A stretch of 47,705 nucleotides of DNA. It comes from Actinomortierella ambigua (taxonomy: Eukaryota; Mortierellomycota; Mortierellomycetes; Mortierellales; Mortierellaceae). Below the pieces are notes generated by a model. The model was not told the origin of the DNA. It saw only the letters and a list, made by a program, of their open reading frames with translations, and searched no databases. The position numbers and the translations under genes are program-made. Each line of letters begins with the position of its first letter. Position 1 is the stretch's first letter. The stretch spans positions 2,105 to 49,809 of the forward strand of contig JAAAJB010000239.1 of assembly GCA_016098155.1 (NCBI GenBank), written 5' to 3'. Positions 11,386 to 21,500 of this stretch are shown piece after piece.

Positions 11386-12344
11386 ATGGCTGGAGGTAAT
11401 GCCCACCACTCACTACTACTCCCGCTATCGCCTCTTTCTCTCTTTCTCTCTCGTGCTCTTGCTCTACCAGGCAGTGTCATCAGCCTGGAGTAGCCAGATT
11501 CGTACTATTTCATCGGCCCCTCGGATGTTCGGAAATTGGCATTGTTTATTTTCGATCCGCCATCTTTCCGCGCGTGTACAACACATTAACAGGAAACCAC
11601 TGGAAAGTGGGGTAGCCATGGAGACAATGCACAGTCGATTCTATCTTGCGACCAAACACAGGACCCTTTTCAGCAAACGCGTCCTTTCAACCATGGCGTT
11701 ATGCACGACACATTAACATCCCTACTTGACCCGTCATCTTACCTTTTGGCGGAGAAAGAGGGAGTGGCAGTCTACGCTTTATCACATCACCCCTTCCGCT
11801 TTCATTGTACGCCCACCAAGAGTCGCTCATTTTCTTTTTCTTTTTTTTTTTTCATATTGTTAGGACGTTGGATGGGTTGGTGGGGTCACCTGGGCGCCCC
11901 CAAGCAGCGCGGTGTTGCTATCTACGCCCTGTCGAACTTTGAGCAGAAGGCCTTCGCTGGTGCCCTTCACCAGGCCGTCTTCAACACTTTCCGTCGTGTT
12001 ACTGCCAACGCCTTTTACATTGCCATTCCCGGCGCCATTGGCTACAGCACTTACACCTACGGCAAGTCCAACCACGGTATGTGTTTTTTTTCCCCCATCT
12101 CTTTGGCCTCTTCCCATAGTGTTGAGACAAACGTCCCTTCCCATGGACAACATGTAAAAACAAGGACGCTAGCTTCTTTTTCGCTTTAATTGCATTCGGA
12201 AGAATGTTGATCAACCCTCTTTCCTTTGTCCATGATATGTTTTTAATCGACGTTCTGTCCTTTTTTTCTTTTCGTTCGGGCATCAAAATAGCTTTCCGCC
12301 TCAGCAAGGAGGGCCACAAGATCTACGGCGGTGAGGGTCACTAA
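11386..12344 (+). CDS. QCR8: Cytochrome bc1 complex subunit 8 (ubiquinol-cytochrome c reductase)
   Basis: Exons 11386-11395, 11864-12076 and 12292-12344 give 91 aa, the usual size for fungal QCR8. The protein starts MAGGRWMGWWGHLGAPKQRG, whose MGWWGH-GxPKQ block is diagnostic. FNTFRR follows, then one membrane helix (about residues 50-70), then a short matrix tail ending GGEGH. QCR8 is a small subunit of respiratory complex III in the mitochondrial inner membrane, contacting cytochrome b near the ubiquinone site. The first exon carries only ten coding bases and is separated by a 468-nt intron. I placed it because ATGGCTGGAG followed by GTAATG restores the conserved N-terminus in phase. It lies tail to tail with LSC2, another mitochondrial energy gene. 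Confidence 0.92.
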
Positions 12345-12616
12345 ATATCCAGGACCGATGCACTAGATGTTTTTCTTGTATTTTTTCCTCTTTCCTCTTC
12401 GTTCATAACTCCCATTCCCATAAAAAAATTGCAAATGCAATTGTGATATTCTCAAATGTTTGCGATATCATCCCACATGATGCCATTGTGTTATTGTGTA
12501 AAAGGAAGGATGCAAAAAAAAAAAAAGAAAAAAAAAAAAAAAGAAAAGAGGTACACTAAAGAAAATTCGAGAGGGGAGGGTGAACAGGTGGGGTGGGAGG
12601 GAAAGAGGAGAGAAAT

Positions 12617-15507
12617 TTAGATAGGCAGCTCAAAGCTGACGTTGAGCTTGGCTTCCCTGGCCATATCGACCATCTTGGACAGCTTGACGGACTTGGAGGC
12701 AGCATCGTCCAAGTCATCGGCGGTGATGATGCGGAGACCAGACTCGGCGATCAGCTTCTTGGCCTCATCGACCTCCGTACCCTGGAGACGGACCACCAGA
12801 GGGATCTGGAGCTGCAGCGTCTGGGCGGCAGCAATGATACCCTGGGCAATCACACGGCACGACATAATACCACCAAAGATGTTGGTGAAGATCGTGGTCA
12901 CACGGGGATCCGACGAAATGATCTTGAAGGCCTCCGTCACCTGCTCGGCAGTAGCTCCACCACCAACATCCAAGAAGTTGGCGGGCTCGCCACCGTGCAG
13001 CTTGATGATGTCCATCGTCGACATGGCGAGACCAGCGCCGTTGACGAGGCATCCAATCGAGCCATCCAGACCAATGTAGTTCAGGTTGTACTCGGCAGCA
13101 GCGACCTCACGGGGATCCTCCTGAGTCGTGTCACGCAGAGCGTGGACCTCCTTCTGGCGGAATTCAGCGTTGTCATCAAAGTTGAGCTTGGCATCCATGC
13201 AGATAACTAATAATCAGGTTGCAAAAAAGTCTGGTGTGTGAGCAAAAATACGACCAAATAGAAGAAAAAAAAGAACCCCCCCCCCCTCCACTCTAATGAT
13301 GGTTTATCCTTACCCTCGTGATCAGCAGACTCGGCCATGGGGTTGATCTCGACCATGGTGGCGTCGCGCTGGATGAAGAGATCGTACAACTTCATCATGG
13401 TGTCGGTGGCATCGTCGACGCACTTGGGGGTGAAGCCCATGCGTTCGGCCAGGTCACGGACAGCAGCACGGTCAGCGCCCTTGTTGATGTCAATGGGCAG
13501 CTGCAGGATGGCATCAGGGTTCTCAGCGGCGACGGACTCAATGTCGACACCACCCTGGGACGAAGCGACCATGACGGGGCCCTGCGACTTGCGGTCCATC
13601 AGGATCGCAAAGTAGTACTCACGACGGACGTACTTGCGCTCGCAAATGTAGACGGCGTTACAGATCTTGCCAGCAGCACCAGTCTGCTTGGTCACCAGCT
13701 TGTGACCGAGCATCTGGTCAGCAAACATCTGAGCCTCGCGAGGCCTGTATTATAAAATTGGTAAAAAATAAACGGAAGCCATGTTTGGTCAGAAAAAAAA
13801 ATCATAGGCAAAAGATAGGGCTGAAGAGGGTGGGGACCTCTGATCACAAAATAAATCAGACCAGACCCGATAAGCAAACATAACCCAATCCCCAGGTTCA
13901 CAGGAAAACATACGAGAAGATGGTGCGGACACCGCCCTTCAGGCCAGAGTCGAAGGTACCCTTGCCACGACCACCAGCCAGAACCTGGGCCTTGATGACC
14001 ATGTCCTCAGTGCCTGTATCCATTCCATATTGTTAGGAGAGAGAGAGAGAGAGGAGGAAAGAATGTCAGTTAATCCGCATCTACCACAGAGTCACCAATC
14101 GGATTGGGTGTTGCAGCTCGGGTTTCCCAGGGTGCACAGATGAAAGAGAGACAGCAGCAAGTGCCAGTCTGAGTAAGGGTAATGGACGGGAGGCCAGGGT
14201 CAACCCTCAAAAGGGAACACCGATCCTGATAGCTTGTTGCTTCCAGAGACTGGGAAGGAAGGAGTAGTACCAGCCATGATCCTTTCCTTGTTTTTTTTCC
14301 CACCGTTCCATTCCGTTCAGCTCAGCTCAGCTTAGTCCAGTCCAGTCCAGTCCAGTCCAGCAGTGGTTCCCTTGTGGCACACGTGCAGTCGTTGTCGGGA
14401 CCATGACCTGCGTAGCAATTCTCCGTACTACATACAGCTTTCCAACGGGTGGGCAGAATAAGAAAGCAATTGGAGGCTCCGAATCACCACACCAATGCAA
14501 TTATCAACTTACCGAGCTTCTCAGCAATCGAGAAGGCCTCGACGCCAGTCTTGGCGACACCACCACGAGGAACCTTGACGCCCTGCTTCTCGAGCAGGCC
14601 CATCGAGAGGTACTCGTGGATCGAGAGGAAGCGCTTCTGCTGCTGACCAGCAACGTTCAGGCGGGGCTAAGAGGAAAAAAAAAAGAGAATGGAGAGGTGC
14701 GTTCGATGAGTTTGGCATGTAGGAACAAGCTGACGAGCGAATAAGCCCCGATCCGATGAAGCGCAGATGGAGGTGGATGAGTTGAGTGATTTCCCGAGCC
14801 GACTCAAATGGTCCTAAACACGCCGATGCGTGCTCCGGTTGGTATCTCTCTCTTTCTCTCTCACTCCCTATCACAAACCCTCACTTTCTCTCATTCTCTC
14901 CACTTGACTTGTCCATGAGAGGAATTCCCATGATCGACCGGGGGTGGGGGGGGGTGGGGAAGCGGGAAGGGAAGAGTGTTTTCCCCAGAAAACACTAAAG
15001 CAGCCCGTCTGGGGTAAGGCCGATGAGCAACTTAATCGGGGTCATAGGCCAGACAACAAAAACTATGATTCATTCCCCAGACTAAGGGTAATCGTATCAC
15101 CGACATGGTGGCCCGATGACACCCTTGTTCCCCACAGGAATGAGCGAGAGGGAGAATGAGAGGAGTATGGGTGGGTAAAGGGAGACTACGTCCTAAAAAG
15201 ACGCGGCAAGTCGGGGATAGAAGAAGGTCCGCTGCTGGAGAGGAGAGGGGGGCCGTTGAGCGGTGGGAAACTTGAGGGCGTCCGTCTCCGTCTTCTCCCT
15301 CTCTCTCCTTGCGTGCCAGTTGGGTTCAGGCACAGTTTGTTTCTGCAGTTCCTCCGTGTTGGCTCGAGCAAGAGGCCGGTTCTATCATGGGGGAGGGATG
15401 GTTTGCCTATCACAAAGTGAAAAGGAAGGAGCGAGGTAGTGCGGAAGCGGGGGGCGACTTACCATGGCCTTGGCGACGGCCGAGGCAGATCTGATGGAGC
15501 GAAACAT
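12617..15507 (-). CDS. LSC2: Succinate-CoA ligase (ADP-forming) beta subunit, mitochondrial
   Basis: Five exons, 15507-15463, 14666-14513, 14013-13914, 13744-13314 and 13206-12617, join in phase to 439 aa. Exon 1 encodes only a mitochondrial targeting stretch ([15 protein letters not shown]). The mature part starts [19 protein letters not shown]. It contains the ATP-grasp segment with VLAGGRGKG and EINPMAES, and the CoA-ligase C-terminal domain with [17 protein letters not shown] and NFLDVGGGA; the C-terminus is FELPI. The enzyme makes ATP or GTP from succinyl-CoA in the TCA cycle, paired with the alpha subunit, which is not in this window. The beta-subunit residues for nucleotide and succinate binding look intact. 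Introns carry GA and TCCAG repeats. ADP rather than GDP preference follows from similarity to LSC2 and is inferred. Confidence 0.95.
14334..14361. repeat. (TCCAG)n pentanucleotide repeat in an LSC2 intron
   Basis: About five copies of TCCAG, preceded by degenerate CTCAG copies, sit in the second LSC2 intron (14014-14512). No coding effect is expected. Confidence 0.85.
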
Positions 15508-16881
15508 GATGAGAGAGAGGGGAGAGGAGGGGAGTGAGATGAATGTGATCAGTCGCTTCTGGAGGACAAATAAGTCAACAAAAGTCAGCGTCGAGAGACA
15601 AAGACAGACGTCACTTTCATCAAAAATTTTGGTAAAAACCGCGTATCCAGATACTTTGACACCGCGTATCTGAATCCTCGTTGCAGAGACGCGTCTTCTT
15701 GCAAACACACATACACATACGCTTCCTACCACCCTACAACGGCATTGTGCTGGGCCCAAGGAAGGCACACAGTATCATTTCTGTTCAAACAAATAATATA
15801 TATTCCTATCCACCGGCTGGCCACCCCTGACCCCGAAACACAATCGTCTCGTATTTCGCGTCGTGCCACCAACATGCCAATGTACACAGACATTTTTAAG
15901 CAGCAGTTGCGCTCAGACAGCAAAACGACTCCCTACCCCTCTTTCTGTTGCTGACGAGAAAATTTTCGACGGCGTGCAGGTGTCACAAGTGATACCAACT
16001 CAGTCCAGCCGCACGCAGGTGTACACACATTGTCATCTACCTGAATGGTTGAAGGATGAAAAAAAAATATTTATAGGTACACTTCATTTGACCCTGTCAA
16101 AAAAGGGGAGTGGAGATTTCAGGAACATCTACTAATGAGCGGATTACGTTCACCAGAATGCCTGCATTGTGAAGAGCGACGGCGGCGAAATCCCGTTTCG
16201 TTCACCATTTTTTTTTTCGGGCTGTCGCTGACAAACTTGTAATGCTGTTGATCCACCAAAATATACTTGCCTCTTGATCCGTTTACGTCCTGTTGAGCAA
16301 CAGGGCTAACAACGAGTGTTGAGCGTGTTTGCAATATGAATGGAGTCGAACCATCCTCCTTAAACAGCTAATTGGAGCGAAATCATACCTGTCCAACTAT
16401 CAGCTCGATGGTGCCATTCTGCCCACGTACATACCCAATTCTACCTACCCCCTTTCGTCAAAGGCGCCGCCTGCTATACTTAGACTCCTTCAATTCCTCC
16501 TCACTATGTCTTGTGCAAGCGCTGCTGCCTGTGGCCAAAGCAATGAATACGTACCAATCCACTATCGTGCATGTTTGGTGTGTGGAAGGCTTTGGCCCAA
16601 CATGTCCATCAAAAGAGGGGAGGCAGGGAAATACTCGAGGAGAGTGTTTTTCGCGCCGCCTCTTGCAAAAAAATCTTTTTTTAGACGGTTTGTTTTTCTA
16701 CTCTCATTCAATATCGCCCTAGTAGCTGAAGGGGTCATCCACCTACTTGCTTCCTGTTTGGGAAGGATGTCGTGCACCAAAGCGAATATACAGGGAGAAA
16801 AAAAAGGCACATATATACTCCAGCTCATCCTTCCTTCAATTCCTTCAACACACCTTTTCTTTCTTTCATAGTACACACAAA
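15508..16881. other. Divergent intergenic region LSC2 / small secreted protein
   Basis: About 1.37 kb separate the LSC2 start from the plus-strand gene at 16882. Short open frames overlap on both strands without protein-like composition. A T-loop-like string on the minus strand near 16345 was examined and rejected as a tRNA. The only clear signal is the TATA-like element at 16811. Confidence 0.55.
16811..16818 (+). promoter_or_regulatory. TATA-like element of the 151-aa secreted protein gene
   Basis: ATATATAC lies about 65 bp before the start codon, followed by a CT-rich leader. This spacing is typical of strongly expressed fungal genes. Inferred from sequence only. Confidence 0.55.
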
Positions 16882-17337
16882 ATGAAGCACAACAGCATCT
16901 TCACCTTCCTCTTCGCTCTCGTGGCCCTGCTCTCCGCATGCTCCGTCCTCGCTTCGCCAGTGGCTAAGCGTGCTCCACCTCCACCTCCATCCACTCTGTT
17001 CAAGGTGGACAGGCCCTCGGAGGGTACCACCTACAGTGTCGGCGAACAGGTCTATGTCCACACGGAGAACGAGGGCGGCTCCAAGGGCGAGATCTACAAG
17101 AAGAACCCGGATGTCAAGCTGAGCCTCCAGACAAAGCTGCCCATGCCCGATATCAACAAAGTTGTCGTCCAAGTGGTCAAGTACCAAACCTTGGCTAACC
17201 ATGGCATCTATTTCACAGTCAAGGATGAATACCTCTCCAAGAACCCAAAGCTCAAGTACCGCGTCCGTGCATCGTTCTATGATAATGGCAAGCAGCGTTA
17301 TGTTGATAGCGCTGGATTCAACCTGGCAAGAAATTAA
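16882..17337 (+). CDS. Small secreted protein with propeptide dibasic site, unrecognised
   Basis: An intronless 151-aa frame. Residues 1-24 form a clear signal peptide (hydrophobic core FTFLFALVALLSACSVLA). A short propeptide SPVAKR ends in a Kex2-type KR at residues 29-30, and a PPPPP stretch follows. The rest (about 40-151) is a compact, beta-rich-looking domain with alternating hydrophobic residues (VKLSLQTKL, KVVVQVVKYQTL, YRVRASFYDNGKQRY) and no cysteine after the signal peptide. The opening FKVDRPSEGTTYSVGEQVYV faintly recalls the Ig-like N-terminal fold of Kre9/Knh1 cell-wall proteins, but I cannot confirm that. It is likely secreted and processed; function unknown. The frame stops at AAATTAA, and there is a TATA-like element at 16811. 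Confidence 0.8.
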   Translation: MKHNSIFTFLFALVALLSACSVLASPVAKRAPPPPPSTLFKVDRPSEGTTYSVGEQVYVHTENEGGSKGEIYKKNPDVKLSLQTKLPMPDINKVVVQVVKYQTLANHGIYFTVKDEYLSKNPKLKYRVRASFYDNGKQRYVDSAGFNLARN

Positions 17338-17993
17338 ACCTTTGCCTTCGCCACCCTCTTCCCATTTACCTTTTAAACAGGACGTTGTCCACAAATATAT
17401 GATTTAAATACATGTCTAACTGAATACACGCTGGAGTGACGACATGGCATCCTGATACAAATGGAAAAGGTGATTATTAGGTCTCCTGGAGTGCACGGTA
17501 AGGACGGGGTTTTCCAAAAAGAACTAAAGAATGGATCCTACTTGGAGCGGGGTATAGAGGGAGATTCTTCTGTCATCGTTCCATCCGGGACTTCTACCTC
17601 GTGTCGGACATTTCGCCTTAGCGTATGATTAGGGCATAAACATATTGTACAATTTTATTTCGATAAAGAGAGAGAGGGGAGTGTTATCTTTTGCTGGTTC
17701 CATATCCCCTGAACCACTACATCTCCGTACAATGGGAAAGCCATGACTGCGGACTTGAGCCGAAGAGACAAAAAGAAGTGTGCTTTGGAGAAGGAAAGAG
17801 AAAAAAGAACGGGGTATATCAAATGCTTTCTCTCTCTCTTCGAGTCTCTACCCACTTTTTTCTTTTGTGTCTACAATACGACAGCAGCAACCACGTGGCT
17901 CTCCCTGTTTGTACCATGGTATCTTTGAATGGGTGTTCTTTCACAAGAGCTGGAAAGGGAGGGAGGGGAGGAGGCGTGTCTACAACCAGCTTT
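17338..17993. other. Tail-to-tail spacer
   Basis: This is the 3' flank of the secreted-protein gene (plus) and of the YdcZ-like gene (minus). It contains purine-rich stretches and no convincing gene. Confidence 0.55.
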
Positions 17994-18597
17994 CTAAAAC
18001 TTGGCAATGACACCGGTGCTGAGCATGAGGCCGACGGTGGCCAGACCGCGCCAGAGGGTATAGTCGCGCTGCTTCTGGACACCCATGATCTGGAAGTTAT
18101 CGATGATGCATCCCATCATCAGCTGGATCGAGACAATAATGGCGGTGGTCGTACCGGCACCGAGCTTGGGGATCGACAGAATGTTGATGATGACGAAGAT
18201 GGCACCAAGGGGACCACCGAACCACGACCACCAAGGAGCCTCGCCCATCATGGAAGGCAGGTTGGGGTCTGGTTGACCCTTGACTTCAATTAAGAAGTAG
18301 ATGCACGACACAAAGGCGCCTGGTTGGTTTCAAGTAGCCGTTTTGAACAGAAAAAAAAAATAATTAGAGTTTGTTCTTATGGAGCCAAAATAGAAAAAAA
18401 AATCAGGAGCATTGTCCCCAGAGGTATTTTGCTGATCAAGTGCTGGATGACTTACCGACGCAGAAGACAATGGTAGAAGAGAGACCCTGACCGGCAAACC
18501 GACCAAAGGTAGCGTTCACAGCGCCCTGACAAGCTGTAGCAATACCACCGACCACGCAAAGGAAGGCGGCAAAGATGAAGTTATCGAGAATGGACAT
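17994..18597 (-). CDS. YdcZ/DUF606-type DMT superfamily membrane protein (short form)
   Basis: Exons 18597-18456 and 18319-17994 give 155 aa, the normal size for the DUF606/YdcZ family. The family signatures are visible: an N-terminal helix with GGIATACQGAVNATFGRFAGQG, an EAPWWSWFGGPLGA block, then GAGTTTAIIVSIQLMMGCIIDNF and a final helix ending GVIAKF. About five membrane segments are expected. Relatives belong to the drug/metabolite transporter superfamily; substrates are mostly unknown. A plus-strand paralogue lies at 24624-25353 with the intron at the same residue and phase. Unlike that copy this one starts directly at MSILDNF; an in-frame TAA nine codons upstream of the ATG rules out an uninterrupted extension. 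Confidence 0.85.
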
Positions 18598-21500
18598 GAT
18601 GAAGGTGGTGAAGAAGATGTCTTAAAAATAGATGGAGCAGAGTGGAATATTGCAGTGGAGAGAGTACGGTCAATGTAAAGGAATGGGGAGTAATGAGGTG
18701 AGATATATACAGGTGTCGATGTGAAGAGGCGAATTAAAAAGTGATTAGTTTGGAGAAACCAAATCCACGGAGAGGAAAGAGGATGGCGGAGGAGGAGAAA
18801 AAGAAAGAGATAGAGAGAAGAAGGCGGATCAAAAGTGTCTTTCGCGTCTCGATGGTATGAACGAATGAGTGAGAGCAAAGAGAACAGCTGCAGAGGAGGA
18901 TTGAATAGAGGGGAGTAGGATATTAAGAAGGGGAAAAAAAAAGAGATGCTGTTGTCGGAGAAGGTATTTATATGACGACTTGTCTTCGGTGTCACTTGTC
19001 TTTTGTCAGGATGGGGGGAACCATGAAGGGAGGAGGGTCTACTCTGTAGGTAGGCGAGTGAATATGTGAGTAGCGAAGCCAACTCACTCGCTGACGGCAG
19101 TGTTGGTATTGGCTGGTGAACGATTTAGAGTGCAGTACTCCTAACGAATGAATTAAAGCCAAGAGAAGGTGAACGATCCAAAAAGGCGGGCAAGTTTCTT
19201 TGATCGAACAAAGAACCGTGGACTAAGCAATAAGGTGGGTATAAACAATAATCCTTGTTGTTACCTCAAAAAGGCAGTTGTACATATGTAGTTGCGGGCA
19301 GCAAGAGGGCAGAGCGAATCAACGACGCACCAGGTCGTCGATGACCCACATCCATCCACACAAACATACGCACACACTCGTTCAACTTCGCATGTGTACC
19401 TCAAAGTCATTCTTGATTTGATTGATGAGGGGGGGGGGCAGGGTGAACAGAACAACCGACTGCTATTGGATGATTCCCCATGGTTGACAGATGATGCCCA
19501 CTTCCATGTGGGCAAACTGCTGCTGAACTGCAACATCATACTACCATTTTGATATGCTTTACCCCAGCTTTTTCTGTCCCTGTCCCTGTCCCTATCTCTG
19601 TCCTTTTTTCCCTTTCCCTTCCATCATTCTATTCAATTGGGGCACAGAGTTGCTGCAGCAACCTGCTCACACTGCTACTTGTAGAACATCCATCGTCCAT
19701 CTCCAATAATGTCATAAAGGGTCCTTACTTCTCCCTCCCTCATTTGGCTTTGGGGTCATGCTGAACACTCTAATATTCTCCGAGTTGCCCTTTGCTCTGT
19801 GCTGATTTTCAATCTGTATGGACTTTAGAAAAGGTTCCAGCTGGAAGCCATTCAGCTTCTTGCACTCCTTCATGGGTGTTTTAGAGTCTTCGCAGCATGT
19901 TCTTCTGAAAACACATACACGCCTATTCTCTTAGCATTACCAGACAAACAAACGCCGAGTCGGTGTACTATTATTTGTTGATTGTGATTGTCTCGTTTCT
20001 GCGGCACTCTACACTGCATTCCCATCCAGTGCAGGAAGAGACTTTTGGTCAACCTTTTCAACACATGTAGACAAACACTTTCACACGCTCAGTATTCACA
20101 CACACACACATACACACATTTGGGCCTTTGTTTTGACATTGATAGCTCGAGCCCTCACCACACTGTTCATTCCTTCACTGTTCGTGATGTTGTTATTGTT
20201 GTCAGAGCATCGAGCGGCGGGTTGTCTTGCCCGCAGATCTCGGCCATGCATCCCATTATCGCTTGTGATTGGACTGCACTCGACAGACGGATGATTTTGC
20301 ATGAGTGTATGAACGACTGCAGAGTGCACCTTTCGTCCAGACACATCCCAAGAGTCTCAGATTGCCTGCATCCTATCCTGGGAAAGAGATAGTGCCCACA
20401 TCTCTTGCTATCATCTTGATTCATGTGCAGTTTACCGAGCAACCCCCCTCCCCTTTTTTTTCTTACCCCGCGCTTTAACCCCACACGGCACTCCAAACGT
20501 GGTAATTCTGCAAGCGACCATGTGCAGGTGTTCCCCATCCCCAGAATATGCGGGGTAGTCTTTCTACTCCGACAGTATCTTGCCGTTTGGTCTGGTGCCT
20601 AAAAGAGCAAAAAGGATATGCAGTATCGAATGCACCATTCTCATTGCAGAGTGGGAACAGGCTATCCCTATTGTTTACTTTTTGTTCTGACTTTTATTTC
20701 TCTTTTGCTTGCGATTGAATGAATGAGAGTCAAGAACGAGACGGCACTTTCCTGCTCCTCTTGCAGATTCCGAGATAGCGAGATACAGATATAAAAAACG
20801 CGGGCAATCGGGCAGCACCCCTTTCCACATATAGCAGGGCCAAGCGCGTTTCGTTCGAGATCCTCTTCCTTGTACTACCACAAGTGTGTGGGCTTTGGTC
20901 ACACAGTACTGTACTTAGCGTATTCTATTCTCCCACAACTTGAGTGCGGCAACCTTGAGTCCACACGAGAGAAGCTTTGGTTGGCTAGAAGAAAACAGAA
21001 AAAAAACACAACAAAAGGGCGTCGATGGCTTAGCGTCGACGCAGTTGGTCCTCCAACGAGCTGTGAACAAGATGTTCGTTTGGGTGATGGTTTTTGTGTT
21101 TTTTGGTTCAGAGGAGCAGCCGACGCGGGCAACTAACTCGATTATCTCCCCAAACTCTTCTCCTTCTTGTCCTTACTTTTTTGCGTTGCAACTACTGGTA
21201 TTGCTGCTGTGTGTTGTGAATCGGTGTGTTTCTAGAGAGTGCCGGAGCAGAGACGTCCTTGGAAGGACAGCACGCCCATCATTCCTCCACGCTTCTCGCC
21301 CTTCTCAAGTAACTCTTAATACGCGAAAGTCATATTTAGTTTGAGTTGCCGATGCTTATCCTTCGGAAGCCTTAAATCGTTCTTGCCAGTACCCGTGGTC
21401 TCCGTGAGGTGGATTAGAGAGTTTGCATTGGCAAATCACCATCGCTTTGTGGCAGGACTGGATAAGATTGTGCGCTTTAACGATGTTCCAGTTTTTTTTT

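Noticed and set aside
12593..13210. 205-codon plus-strand frame opposite LSC2
   Set aside because: Antisense shadow of the well-conserved last LSC2 exon.
16325..16420. GGTTCGACTCC on the minus strand, resembling a tRNA T-loop
   Set aside because: A T stem can be drawn, but no matching acceptor stem or D arm lies at the right distance.
18516..19082. 188-codon minus-strand frame upstream of the short YdcZ gene
   Set aside because: Ser/Phe/Leu/Pro-rich translation of a pyrimidine-rich leader, overlapping the real first exon in another frame.
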